Assembly: GCF_034259105.1 (NCBI RefSeq)
Contig: NZ_CP139476.1
Location: 34,429-98,428, forward strand
DNA length: 64,000 nucleotides
Direction of reading: 5' to 3'
Origin: Limosilactobacillus reuteri
Lineage (GTDB): Bacteria; Bacillota; Bacilli; Lactobacillales; Lactobacillaceae
In this document: positions 51,687 to 60,059 of the stretch, in pieces
Layout: every line of letters starts with the position of its first letter
Position numbering within the stretch: the stretch's first letter is position 1
The notes under the pieces: generated by a model
The model's input: only the letters and a program-made list of their open reading frames with translations
What the model was told of the DNA's origin: nothing
Database searches by the model: none
Position numbers and translations under genes: made by a program

Positions 51687-52829
51687 TTGGATAAAGATGA
51701 AATTGTTAAATCACATGCGACCCATACTGGAGTTCTGGAAATGGCTCCGGAATTAGCAGTTGAAAATAAAACTGATTTGGGTAAGGCTTACACACCTGGT
51801 GTGGCGACTATCTCAAAGGCGATTGAAAAGGACCCTAGTTTAAAAGACCAACTCACCTTGAGTGGTAAGTTGGTCGCAGTTGTAACAGATGGCTCGGCAG
51901 TTTTAGGGTTAGGGAATATTGGCCCCGCCGGCGGATTACCCGTTGTTGAAGGGAAATCATTGCTATACAAGGATTTGGCCGGCGTTGATGCATTACCGAT
52001 TGCCATTAAACAAGTGCCAATTGATGAATTTGTTCAGACCGTTCAGAACACGTCATTATCTTTTGCCGGTATTCATTTGGAAGATATTGCCGCACCGCGT
52101 TGCTTTGAAATTGAGGATAAGTTACGCCAGACGTTGGATATTCCGGTTTACCATGATGATCAAGAAGGAACCGCAATTGTGGTACTTGCTGGACTGCTGA
52201 ATGCGGCTAAAGTTGTGGGCAAGAACTTGGCTGATCTCAAGGTCGTCTTAAATGGTGTAGGGGCGTCGGGTGTAGCGACGGCAAAGCTGTTACACGGTGT
52301 CGGTGTTCAACACATCACGTTGGTTGATATTGATGGAGTGGTTAAGCCAGATTCAACGACCTATAACACGTATCAAACGACATTGGCGAAAGAGATTGGT
52401 TTAAATGTTACGGGCAACAGCTTAGACGATGTGATTGATGATCAGGACGTCTTCATCGGTTTATCTGATGCTGATGTTTTGACGGGCGCTCAAGTTGAAC
52501 GCATGGCTGATCAACCAATTATTTTTGCTTTGGCCAATCCCAAACCAGAAATTGATCCAGCAGTCGCTCACGCAGCCCATGCTGGGGTTGTAGCTACTGG
52601 CTCAGGCCAATATCCTAACCAAGTCAATAATATCCTAGTGTTCCCAGGGCTGTTCAAGGGATTACTTCTAAGCGGGCTAAAATCAGTAGACCTAGCGGTT
52701 GAAGAAGTTGTTGCACGAGCTTTGGCACAAATGATCACTGCTCCAACATCAGAAAAAATTATTCCAGGTGTGTTTGATGATGGGGTTGTTGAAACTGTCA
52801 CACAAGCATTACTTAATTATAAAAAATAG
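51687..52829 (+). CDS. mae: NAD-dependent malic enzyme / oxaloacetate decarboxylase (citrate operon)
   Basis: 380 residues; TTG 51,687 with AAAGGAAG eight bases upstream. Catalytic Tyr and Lys regions: KAYTPGVATISKAIEKD and VTDGSAVLGLGNIGPAGGLP, VVEGKSLLYK; Asp ligands in IHLEDIAAPRCFEIED and YHDDQEGTAIV; Rossmann motif VLNGVGASGVATAKLL for NAD; LANPKPEIDPAVAH. It turns malate (or oxaloacetate from citrate) into pyruvate and CO2. First gene of the mae-AEC-cit operon; in L. plantarum the same gene precedes cit genes. Confidence 0.9.
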   Translation: MDKDEIVKSHATHTGVLEMAPELAVENKTDLGKAYTPGVATISKAIEKDPSLKDQLTLSGKLVAVVTDGSAVLGLGNIGPAGGLPVVEGKSLLYKDLAGVDALPIAIKQVPIDEFVQTVQNTSLSFAGIHLEDIAAPRCFEIEDKLRQTLDIPVYHDDQEGTAIVVLAGLLNAAKVVGKNLADLKVVLNGVGASGVATAKLLHGVGVQHITLVDIDGVVKPDSTTYNTYQTTLAKEIGLNVTGNSLDDVIDDQDVFIGLSDADVLTGAQVERMADQPIIFALANPKPEIDPAVAHAAHAGVVATGSGQYPNQVNNILVFPGLFKGLLLSGLKSVDLAVEEVVARALAQMITAPTSEKIIPGVFDDGVVETVTQALLNYKK

Positions 52830-52854
52830 GGCTTTTTGAAAGGAAGTAAATATC

Positions 52855-53835
52855 ATGGATGTATTCCTCACCTCGATTCAAAGCGTGTTAGCAATTGTGA
52901 TTATGATTGCCGTTGGGTATTATGGTCAACTTCGTGGTTGGTTCGATGAAAAGTTTTCGGGTTCACTTTCTAAATTAATCATGCGGATCGCCTTACCTGC
53001 TTCAATTTTTATGGCAATGATGAAGTATTTCAATCCGTCCAACCTGGCGAATTTATCGGCAGGCGTTATTTACACGATTATCTCGATTCTTGTGGGTTAC
53101 GTTGTTGCTTGGATCGCTGTCCGTGCCTTTAAAGTACCACATGGGCGTCGTGGCTTAATGATGACAGCAATTAATGGGGCCAATACCGTATTTATTGGGA
53201 TGCCCTTGAACGTGGCTTTGTTTGGGGAAGTTTCGGTTCCTTATTTACTGACGTATTACATCGTCAACACAGTTATTATTTGGACATTAGGTGTTTGGGT
53301 TATCGCCGGTGATGATCCAACGATTGACCGTGAAGGTGGCAATAAGGCGAAATTTGATTGGCATCACCTAATTCCAGCGCCACTATGGGGGTTCATTGTG
53401 GCATTGCCATTTATCTATATCCCTGGGTTAGAAAATGGTCTTATGAAATTGACCTTTGCGACGACGGCCTTGTCAGATATTGGTGCGTTGGTAACGCCCT
53501 TGTCTTTAATCTATATCGGGATTATGCTCCGTCGCTTTGGTATTTTGAATATGCGGTTCGATGGTAATGTTATTTGGACATTATTGGGTCGCTTTGCCAT
53601 TTCACCCATTATCATGGCAATCATCGTATTCTGTGGTTTCCATATTGGTATTCACATGAACAGTGTTTTCCAACAAACTTTGATCATTCAGGCTGCTACA
53701 CCATCGTTGGCTGTATTACCTATCTTGGCGAATACGTACCATGGTGATGTAAAGTTTGCGACAAACATTGTTGTATCGACCTCGGTCTTGTTTATTATCG
53801 TTGTTCCAATTATTATGGTCTTACAAAACCTGTAG
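52855..53835 (+). CDS. AEC-family malate/citrate-type transporter
   Basis: 326 residues, AAAGGAAGTAAATATC before ATG 52,855, 25 bp after mae. About ten hydrophobic spans with the AEC (auxin-efflux carrier) layout: two five-helix halves each with a broken central helix (MRIALPASIFMAMM; AATPSLAVLPILANTYHG). Bacterial AEC members include malate permeases (MleP-type). Co-transcription with malic enzyme indicates import of malate or a related dicarboxylate. Substrate inferred from context. Confidence 0.8.
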   Translation: MDVFLTSIQSVLAIVIMIAVGYYGQLRGWFDEKFSGSLSKLIMRIALPASIFMAMMKYFNPSNLANLSAGVIYTIISILVGYVVAWIAVRAFKVPHGRRGLMMTAINGANTVFIGMPLNVALFGEVSVPYLLTYYIVNTVIIWTLGVWVIAGDDPTIDREGGNKAKFDWHHLIPAPLWGFIVALPFIYIPGLENGLMKLTFATTALSDIGALVTPLSLIYIGIMLRRFGILNMRFDGNVIWTLLGRFAISPIIMAIIVFCGFHIGIHMNSVFQQTLIIQAATPSLAVLPILANTYHGDVKFATNIVVSTSVLFIIVVPIIMVLQNL

Positions 53836-53866
53836 ATCATGCTACAAGTGAAGGGGGAGCAGTACT

Positions 53867-54499
53867 ATCAATAATGACGTTCAATCTTTAAATTTAAATG
53901 ATCGAGTAGTTTTTGATGATTGGCAAGCCTTTCTGGAATCACTAGGTATCAGCAATTTTCAGCCGAATGAATTGGCTCAAATTGATCATACACTCGGAAT
54001 TTATAATGATCAGCATCAGTTAGTTGCGACAGGGTCGGTTGCGGGCAATGTTCTTAAATATGTTGGTGTCTGCAATAAAGAATCGGCGCAAGGTAGTCAC
54101 TTTAATACGATCATATCTGCATTGATGAATCTATTAGCTGAGCGGGAAATCTTCCATGTTTTTGTTTTTACTAAAAACAAGTACTCAGCGAGCTTTCAAC
54201 ATGTTGGTTTTAAGGAATTAGCGCATACGGATTTAGGCGCGGTTTTAGAAACGGGAGATACAGACGTTGCGGACTACGTTGCGCGAATTCCACAGGCCGT
54301 TGATCAGGCGCAGCAACGGGTTTCGGGAATCGTCATGAACGCAAATCCCTTTACGTTAGGTCATCGATATTTAGTGGAGCAGGCCGCTAAGGAAAATGAT
54401 CGGGTTTATGTATTTGTTGTTCAAGACAACGTTTCTTTATTTACAACGGATGAACGCCGTCAACTGGTTGTAAGGAGGCCTCTCGATGATGGCACATAG
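53867..54499 (+). pseudogene. citC: Citrate lyase ligase (citC), broken at both ends
   Basis: In-frame homology starts with codons after GGGGGA at 53,867, but the codon in the start position is ATC, not ATG (ATC AAT AAT GAC). The first ~200 codons (GNVLKYVGVCNKESAQGSHF, then the nucleotidyltransferase-type GIVMNANPFTLGHRYLVEQA) match CitC. After DERRQLVV at 54,469 the frame runs into sequence that belongs upstream of citX (RRPLDDGT, stop 54,497-54,499), so the C-terminal ~40% is deleted. CitC acetylates the citrate lyase acyl carrier. Non-functional. Confidence 0.85.
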
Positions 54500-55031
54500 T
54501 ATTTTTGAAACAGGTTCACCGGTCGACATTGCTATGGTGTTGGCTAACCGGGATCGGCGTGTGGCAGTCCAGCAACGAATCTTAGAACAGACACCAGATG
54601 AAACTCTGATTGTAACGAAGCTAAATGTTCCAGGACCAATTAAGAACAATGCCGCGTTGCAGCAGCTATTTACGGTGGGCGTAAGTCGATTTCGGTCGGT
54701 ATTGGCCCAAGCGAATCTTGCGGTGACACAGATTACGGAATGGCATGAATTAACGGGAAATGAGTTGTTTTGGCGGTCATCGGCGACCAGTGCCGCCGTT
54801 AAGCGTGCAGCAGTGACATTTGAAGATACGGATGTGTTGGGACGAATTTTTGACGTGGATATTCTAACTGGTAATCCGGCCAAAGCAATATCACGAACTA
54901 CCTTGGGATTTCCGGTACGGCGTTGCTTTGTCTGTCAACGGCCAGCCAAAGAATGTGCCCGTTCACGACGTCATTCGGTTGCTGAATTACAAGCCTATTT
55001 TGACCGATTGTATCAGCAAGTTAGCCACTAA
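54486..55031 (+). CDS. citX: Apo-citrate lyase phosphoribosyl-dephospho-CoA transferase
   Basis: 181 residues, ATGATG at 54,486 with AAGGAGG seven bases upstream, overlapping the citC remnant. Motifs ETGSPVDIAMVLANRDRRVA at the start and the CitX signature DVLGRIFDVDIL, ISRTTLGFPVRRCFVC and RSRRHSVAEL near the end. CitX attaches the prosthetic group made by CitG to the acyl carrier protein CitD. Its partner proteins CitD, CitE, CitF are absent from this window, so it may have no substrate here. Confidence 0.85.
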   Translation: MMAHSIFETGSPVDIAMVLANRDRRVAVQQRILEQTPDETLIVTKLNVPGPIKNNAALQQLFTVGVSRFRSVLAQANLAVTQITEWHELTGNELFWRSSATSAAVKRAAVTFEDTDVLGRIFDVDILTGNPAKAISRTTLGFPVRRCFVCQRPAKECARSRRHSVAELQAYFDRLYQQVSH

Positions 55032-55045
55032 TGGAGGAGAAGTCC

Positions 55046-55855
55046 GTGATAAATGAACAAACCCAAACGCCACTGGTTAGAAATGCGATCCGTGCCTTAT
55101 TGTATGAAGTGACGGTCACACCCAAGCCGGGACTTGTTGATCCAGCTAGTCAGGGGCCTCATCCAGATATGACGGCGTTTACCTTTATCAACAGTGCCTT
55201 AAGTTTACAGCCTTACTTTAGTCAATGTGAGCAGGTCGGTTGCCAGTTTGAGACGGCAGATTTAACTCAGCTGTTTCACCAACTACGTCCACTAGGGGTT
55301 GTGGCAGAGCGGGAGATGTTTACCGCAACAGCTGGTGTGAATACGCACAAGGGAGCAGTCTTTTCTTTGGGAATCTTGGTCGCGGCTAGTGCCTATCAGG
55401 TGGCTCACCCGACAAAAGACTTACGCAAGATTGTACAGGAAATGCTGATGGGATTGACGACACGTGACTTTGACGGATTGGCAACGAAAGACCCGACAAT
55501 GTTAACGGCGGGAGAACGAATGTACTTACAATATGGTATTAAAGGAATTCGGGGTGAAGCAGAGGCCGGGTACCCTACGGTCTTTCGTTGGGCTTTACCA
55601 GCATTGCGTCAGAGTACAGGGACACTGAATCAGCGGTTATTGGATACTTTACTGACTATTGTGGCGAATTCAATAGATACAAACTTAGTGAAGCGAGCCG
55701 GCAACAGTGAGGTGGTTGACTGGGCCCATACCGAAGCGCAGACGTATTTAGCGCTTGGTGGTAGTCAGACAGCGGCTGGGTGGCAGAAACTCGTTGAACT
55801 GAATCAGGTCTTTGACCAACGGCATTTAAGCTTGGGGGATCGGCAGATCTTTTGA
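55046..55855 (+). CDS. citG: Triphosphoribosyl-dephospho-CoA synthase
   Basis: GTG 55,046 is preferred (GGAGGAG 6 bases upstream); an ATG at 55,031 overlaps the citX stop as TAATG. 269 residues from the GTG. Family motifs: LYEVTVTPKPGLVDPASQGP, HPDMTAFTFINSALSL, TAGVNTHKGAVFSLGI and GIRGEAEAGYPTVF, with the Gly-x-x-T-H-K-G phosphate loop. CitG makes the triphosphoribosyl-dephospho-CoA precursor from dephospho-CoA and ATP for the citrate lyase cofactor. Last gene of the operon; terminator follows at 55,905. Confidence 0.85.
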   Translation: MINEQTQTPLVRNAIRALLYEVTVTPKPGLVDPASQGPHPDMTAFTFINSALSLQPYFSQCEQVGCQFETADLTQLFHQLRPLGVVAEREMFTATAGVNTHKGAVFSLGILVAASAYQVAHPTKDLRKIVQEMLMGLTTRDFDGLATKDPTMLTAGERMYLQYGIKGIRGEAEAGYPTVFRWALPALRQSTGTLNQRLLDTLLTIVANSIDTNLVKRAGNSEVVDWAHTEAQTYLALGGSQTAAGWQKLVELNQVFDQRHLSLGDRQIF

Positions 55856-55903
55856 TCTTGACAATCTTTTTAGGTCTACAAGAAGGTACCATAACTGCGC
55901 CAT

Positions 55904-55948
55904 AAAAAGAGTGATTGGCATGAAAACATGTCAGTCACTCTTTTTATT
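55904..55948. terminator. Bidirectional terminator
   Basis: AAAAAGAGTGATTGGCATG pairs with CATGTCAGTCACTCTTTTT; ends citG and the umuC remnant on the opposite strand. Confidence 0.85.
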
Positions 55949-56672
55949 CTTAAAATAAACGAATGAGAATAACGCCACCTGTTCACCAATTTCTTTAATG
56001 ACCGTTTCAATTTCGACTTGGTTAAAATAATCTCGTGGCAATACTTGTGAATTACCCAGGCTAGCTGCCTTAACCTTAATTGATTCCGTGACTTTTGCGC
56101 GATCAATTCCCCAGGCCGTAGCAAATAACTGGCTACCAATGACGCCAAGCTGCTGTTTGAGTAAATAAGGGTTGGTATGGGCTAGCTCATACATATTGTG
56201 AATGTGAAGGCGGTTCAAACGTTTCGCCATACGGGGGCCAATCCCCCAAACGTCCGTTAATTCAGTAATTGACCAAATTTTATCCGGCACAGTTTCGTAA
56301 TGGATTTCACCGATCAATTCATGATTATGTTTAGCGTAAAGGTCTAAGGCTAATTTAGCTTGCACCGGATTGTCACCAATTCCCACGGTGGTATACAAGC
56401 CTAGCTTTTGCCGAACTGTCTTTTGAATCAAGCGGGCCACTTCGCGAACGGAATTGCCAAACAGCCGCCAAGTATGGGTCATATCAAGAATGCTTTCATC
56501 AATTGAATACGGCCAAACCTCTTTTTCAGTGGTAAATTGATGAAAGATCTGATTGATCTGCAAATTACGTTGAATATAAAGGTTCATGCGCGGTGGCACG
56601 ACCCACAACCTGGGGTCATTGGGTAAGTCACGTTTACGGGAGACGTTGGCTTTAAGATGAAATAAGTGCTTA
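55931..56672 (-). pseudogene. Y-family polymerase (umuC-like), middle/C-terminal part
   Basis: Continues the N-terminal part at 57,531-57,709 beyond the IS5 insertion. FHLKANVSRKRDLPNDPRLW and IDESILDMTHTWRLFG carry the catalytic Asp-Glu region; GIGDNPVQAKLALDLYAKHN, TDVWGIGPRMAKRLNRL (helix-hairpin-helix) are typical of UmuC/ImpB. The family normally reaches ~430 residues; here reading is lost after FNQVEIETVIKEIGEQVA, so the little-finger end is also missing. Inactive. Confidence 0.8.
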
Positions 56673-57527
56673 GAAGCTGTCCAAGATCTATGATTTTTGA
56701 TATACTTCTATGTAAAAAGCGAGTTTAAGCTATGAAAAATTATCCCAGCAATATTACTCGGCAACAATTTGAATTAATTCGACCAGCTTTAGAAAATTTT
56801 CGTAAGCGAACTAAGCCTCGAAAATATGACCTCTACGAGGTCTTCTGTGCGGTCCTATATGTCTTGAAAACCGGTTGCCAATGGCGTCAAGTCCCCGGTG
56901 ATTTCCCAGAATGGCGGTCAGTTTACAACTATTACAAAATTTGGTCAACTAAAGCTGAGCCTACGGCTGATTCTTTATTGGAACAAGTTTTAAAAGAATT
57001 GTCATTGCTCGGCGAACTTACCAAGGACGTTCAGCTTTAACTTCCTTTATTATCGTTGACGCTCAGAGCGTCAAAAACACCGCTACTGCTGAAAACAAAG
57101 GTTACGACGCTGGTAAGAAAATCTCGGGGATTAAGCGCCATCTGGCAGTTGATATCAATGGCTTTCCGCAGGCCATTCACATGACGCGAGCGAACGTCTC
57201 TGATCGAGACGGGGCCAGTGCAATGATCGCTTTACATGCCATGCATTTACGCCAGGTTCAAAATGTCTTAGTTGATGGTGGTTATTCAGGCGTTAATTTT
57301 CAGCTCGATGTAGCCAGTAATTTAAACGCAACCGTGCAGGTTGCGAAGCGCAATGAGTTGCATCGATTCGAAGTCATGCCCCAACGTTGGGTAGTCGAAC
57401 GATCTTTTAGTTGGCTAGAGAATTGTCGGCGACTTTGGAAAAATTGTGAGCGTCAATTAACCACCAGTCTGCAAATGGTCGTTTTAGCGTTTTTAGCACT
57501 ATTACTTAAGAGATTTTAGACAGCTTC
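56673..57527 (+). mobile_element. IS5-family insertion sequence in the umuC-like gene
   Basis: Ends GAAGCTGTCCAAGATCT (left) and, as complement, GAAGCTGTCTAAAATCT (right): 15 of 17 match. Target duplication TTA (56,670-56,672 and 57,528-57,530). 855 bp. Excision in silico rejoins GAAGCTAAG|CAC in frame. Confidence 0.9.
56732..57519 (+). pseudogene. IS5-family transposase in two frames
   Basis: Frame 1 (56,732-57,040): NYPSNITRQQFELIRPALEN, KTGCQWRQVPGDFPEWRSVY, with the N-terminal DUF4096-like domain; ends KDVQL-stop. A change near 57,027 enters frame 2: SFIIVDAQSVKNTATAEN (first Asp), KISGIKRHLAVDINGFP, NVLVDGGYSG (second Asp) and ERSFSWLENCRRLWK (Glu). Some elements of this group use programmed frameshifting, but no slippery heptamer is seen at the junction, so decay is more likely. 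Confidence 0.75.
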
Positions 57528-57530
57528 TTA

Positions 57531-57709
57531 GCTTCGGGTGACGTGGCTAAAATGAGTCCGCCATTGGTATTTTCAGCTTCACTAAGGACCACTAATGGGA
57601 CTTTTAAGGGATTTAGCCCCCGGGAAACGGCTTCGCAACTAGCATAAAAGGACTTGTTATCAATTAAGAAGAACACGCCATGCGGTTCATCATGAGTAAA
57701 CAATTTCAT
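57531..57709 (-). pseudogene. Y-family polymerase (umuC-like), N-terminal part
   Basis: From ATG 57,707-57,709: MKLFTHDEPHGVFFLIDNKS then FYASCEAVSRGLNPLKVPLV, the palm-domain start with the catalytic Asp (LIDNKSFYAS) and the VVLSEAENTNGGLILATSPE segment. Interrupted by the IS5-family element after EAK. Translesion DNA polymerase on plasmids of lactobacilli is common. Confidence 0.8.
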
Positions 57710-57830
57710 CACTTCCGTTAGCTTTTACCTGTATTGTAGCACAGAAGGCAAACGTGTGTTCCCTAAAAAACTGCTAGAAAGCTGATTAAAAATAGTCGAA
57801 AGTACATCATAGTCATGCTATAATGTAGAC

Positions 57831-57953
57831 AGAAAAAGAAAGCCCCGAGTGAACAGGACTTCCCATGTAGAACCGTTTAAGACGGTGGCAAACTTAATAG
57901 ATTAGATCAAAAATAATCCATCTGCTCGCCAAAGCTAAGACGGATTATTTTTT
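57831..57953 (+). ncRNA. Antitoxin RNA of the holin-like toxin
   Basis: TATAAT at 57,819-57,824 gives a start near 57,831. The RNA contains the hairpin ACCGT-TTAAG-ACGGT (57,872-57,886) and ends at the stem AATAATCC (57,912-57,919) / GGATTATT (57,942-57,949) with eight T. Its end overlaps the toxin gene's 3' end on the other strand, so the two transcripts converge and can pair. Confidence 0.7.
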
Positions 57954-58049
57954 TTGCTGACTTTTGATCAGCTCAACAATTAATGCAATTAAGGCTACGA
58001 TAAAGGTACCGAAAGCCAGCATTAATTGTAAAGCGTCCGCAACGGACAC
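57945..58049 (-). CDS. Holin-like type I toxin (Hol_Tox family)
   Basis: 34 residues from GTG 58,047-58,049 (AAAGGAG eight bases before): MSVADALQLMLAFGTFIVAL, then IALIVELIKSQQKK. It matches the Hol_Tox family (M-S-V-x-(D/E)-A-L-x-L-M-(L/I)-x-F-G-x-F) in Firmicutes. One membrane span with a basic tail; depolarises membranes when overproduced. Antitoxin RNA converges on its 3' end. A five-codon leader frame with its own strong ribosome site lies 34 bp upstream. The promoter is at about 58,153-58,182. Confidence 0.8.
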   Translation of the reverse strand: MSVADALQLMLAFGTFIVALIALIVELIKSQQKK

Positions 58050-58082
58050 TTAGGCTACTCCTTTCGTTAGGATTTATGGGCT

Positions 58083-58100
58083 TTAAAGGTTTAACACCAT
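58083..58100 (-). CDS. Leader peptide in the toxin message
   Basis: ATG 58,098-58,100 after GGAGGTGGTGCTT, a near-perfect ribosome site, encodes MVLNL then stop. It precedes the toxin start by 34 nt. Its strong site and short frame suggest it controls toxin translation or message stability. Confidence 0.5.
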   Translation of the reverse strand: MVLNL

Positions 58101-58119
58101 AAGCACCACCTCCGATTGG

Positions 58120-58182
58120 AAATAGCCACCGTCTTAACTTTTCTACAAGCTCAATTATACAAGAAGAGAGATGGACTAGGCA
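58120..58182 (-). promoter_or_regulatory. Toxin promoter and 5' repeat
   Basis: TATAAT (58,153-58,158) with TTGCCT about 18 nt before it on the minus strand. The start of the message, GTAGAAAAGTTAAGACGGTG, nearly copies GTAGAACCGTTTAAGACGGT in the antitoxin RNA. Confidence 0.55.
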
Positions 58183-58725
58183 ATGAACGATAATAATTGT
58201 GAAAAAACCAAGTATTTACAATATCTATTAGACAAGCAATTAGATTGGATACAAAAATCAGATACAAAAGCTTCAGTCTTATTATCAGCAATTGGGGTGT
58301 TATTTACTTTATTGATAAACTCTCGCTTCTATGGTGTCGTAGTAAATTGTATCCACTATCTTTTTATCAAAGATAAAATTTTTTTAACGGTACTTATTTT
58401 TTTGCTAGTAATTGGATTAATATTAGTCTTTATTGGTGGATTCTATTTATTTTTTACCCTTATACCTAGATTGAAAAACATTTCCCATCAACAATCCCAC
58501 ATTTTTTTTGGCGATATATATCAAAATGGGCTAAACGAAATGAAAAATTACTTCTGCAAAGATTTTAATCCCAATGATGACCTAGTTAATCAAATATTTG
58601 TTAATGCCAATATTGCTGATACAAAAATGAAAAACTGCAATATGGGTATCAAATTTATATGTTTAGGCTTTGGGACAATTTTTCTAGTCACACTGATAGC
58701 ATCTATTGGACTATCTATCAATTAA
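58183..58725 (+). CDS. pycTM: Pycsar membrane effector (PycTM-like)
   Basis: 180 residues, ATG 58,183 with GAGAGATGG upstream. N-terminal helix then the family's SDTKASVLLSAIGVLFTLLI (Asp-x-Lys-Ala before the first span, residues ~26-46), a second span KIFLTVLIFLLVIGLILVFI (~66-90), a soluble region to ~150 and a final span FICLGFGTIFLVTLIASIG. This is the layout of PycTM effectors of Pycsar anti-phage systems, which open or damage the membrane when a cyclic pyrimidine nucleotide binds. The next gene is the cyclase. Family call is strong by motif and neighbour. Confidence 0.75.
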   Translation: MNDNNCEKTKYLQYLLDKQLDWIQKSDTKASVLLSAIGVLFTLLINSRFYGVVVNCIHYLFIKDKIFLTVLIFLLVIGLILVFIGGFYLFFTLIPRLKNISHQQSHIFFGDIYQNGLNEMKNYFCKDFNPNDDLVNQIFVNANIADTKMKNCNMGIKFICLGFGTIFLVTLIASIGLSIN

Positions 58726-58736
58726 TATGGAAGGAC

Positions 58737-59567
58737 ATGGAAAATAAAATGGGAAATAGTACAATTAATTTCAAGTCTTTTGATCTAAGTACAGCTGAAG
58801 ATGTAATAAAAAAGATTCTAACAGATACAAATAAATTTGATCATCTGGATTACATGCCTAGTTTAGATAACGCATTAAGTTACACTAATGGTGCTTACGT
58901 CAAAAATACCGCTTTTTTTATTGATATACGAAACTCTTCTAAACTGATTAAAAAAGAGGGATATGAAAGAAGAATAATAGCCAGATTTTATAGATCCTAT
59001 ATTAGCGAAATAATTGCAGTTTTAAGAAGTCATGAGTGTTGTAGGGAAATAAATATTGTTGGTGACTGTGTTTCAGCAATATTTGTTGAAAACAAAGATA
59101 AATCAGGTGAATATAAAGACAGATCTGATGTTATAGAAGCTTTAGAATCAGCCTCTATGTTCAATCCTCTATTAGGAATAATAAATAATCTCTTTTCTAA
59201 GCACTATAAACGAAGAATTGACATTAAAGCGGGCGTGGGTATTGCTACGGGCGAAGCACTGGTTATACAAGCTGGAGAAAAAGGTAGCGGTATAAATAAG
59301 CCTATCTTTCTTGGTGACAACGTAAATACCGCTGCACACCTATGTGATAAAGCCAATAATGAAAATTATCCATATTTTACTTTGACCGATCAAAACGTTA
59401 AAGACAATTGTAAAAGGTACATTGCTAATCCTGATAATCAAACATTTGCAGATTTTTTAGCTACACAATTTCCAACTGACGAAGGAAAATACTTCTATGG
59501 GGGAAACTTTTGGAGAATTCCATTCAACGATAGACTCAAAGAATTGCAAAATGATTGTAATTTTTAA
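58737..59567 (+). CDS. pycC: Pycsar class III nucleotide cyclase (PycC-like)
   Basis: 276 residues from ATG 58,737 (alternative ATG 58,749). Class III cyclase motifs: TAFFIDIRNSSKLIKKEGYE with the first metal Asp, REINIVGDCVSAIFVENKDK with the second Asp, then IKAGVGIATGEALVIQAGEK and FLGDNVNTAAHLCDKANN, the conserved VN-x-A helix. Related PycC enzymes make cCMP or cUMP on phage infection and trigger the adjacent membrane effector. Nucleotide choice cannot be read from sequence alone. It starts 12 bp after the effector gene; terminator follows in repeat R3. Confidence 0.75.
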   Translation: MENKMGNSTINFKSFDLSTAEDVIKKILTDTNKFDHLDYMPSLDNALSYTNGAYVKNTAFFIDIRNSSKLIKKEGYERRIIARFYRSYISEIIAVLRSHECCREINIVGDCVSAIFVENKDKSGEYKDRSDVIEALESASMFNPLLGIINNLFSKHYKRRIDIKAGVGIATGEALVIQAGEKGSGINKPIFLGDNVNTAAHLCDKANNENYPYFTLTDQNVKDNCKRYIANPDNQTFADFLATQFPTDEGKYFYGGNFWRIPFNDRLKELQNDCNF

Positions 59568-59577
59568 ATTAACCCCA

Positions 59578-59686
59578 AACGGCCATTAGGGTATACCCTA
59601 GTGGCCGTTTTTGATCCATTATCAATGGCTTTTTAAATTAGGGCCTAGTACTTTTGGAATGGAAATACTTTCCAACACCAAAAATT
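59578..59686. repeat. Repeat R3 (terminator plus ISL3 fragment)
   Basis: Same-direction copy of R1. GGCCATTAGGGTATACCCTA begins the palindrome and GTTTTTG follows; it ends the Pycsar operon and starts the second adhesin locus. Confidence 0.85.
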
Positions 59687-59979
59687 ATAGACACGATAAA
59701 ATTAGCGATTTCCTGATAATTGAATGGGATAATGGTGGTGTTAATATGAGAAATTATGGTCAATATCTGATTATGATCAATAGGGATCATACCAACGTAG
59801 AAGTTGTTTAAATCAATAACGGTAAAAAAATTAGGAACACGCAGTTTAAGCGCTTCTTGGGCTAAAGCTTTCATATTATAGGCATTATTATCAGATATTA
59901 AAGTAATATCACTGCCTTCACAAAGGTAGAAATCTGCTGAAGCAACATTACCAAGTAGCTGAAAAGTTGACTGGTTCAT
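59638..59979 (-). CDS. Hypothetical protein divergent from the second adhesin gene (copy 2)
   Basis: 113 residues, ATG 59,977-59,979 after AAGGAGATATC. Almost identical to the product of 32,600-32,941, differing at a handful of positions (for example PNFFTVIDL for PNSLTVIDL and MIPIDHNQI for MIPINHNQI). The last residues again come from the ISL3-type repeat. Two copies, each beside an adhesin gene, arose with the duplicated adhesin leader. Function unknown. Confidence 0.6.
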   Translation of the reverse strand: MNQSTFQLLGNVASADFYLCEGSDITLISDNNAYNMKALAQEALKLRVPNFFTVIDLNNFYVGMIPIDHNQILTIISHINTTIIPFNYQEIANFIVSIIFGVGKYFHSKSTRP

Positions 59980-60059
59980 GATATCTCCTTGAATATTTAC
60001 AAAAAAAGTGCTTTATTTTGCAGAATTAGGCATGTCATTCTTTTTCTACAAGTATATAA

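Noticed and set aside
54437..54883. A 148-codon minus-strand frame opposite citX
   Set aside because: Shadow of citX; no ribosome site.
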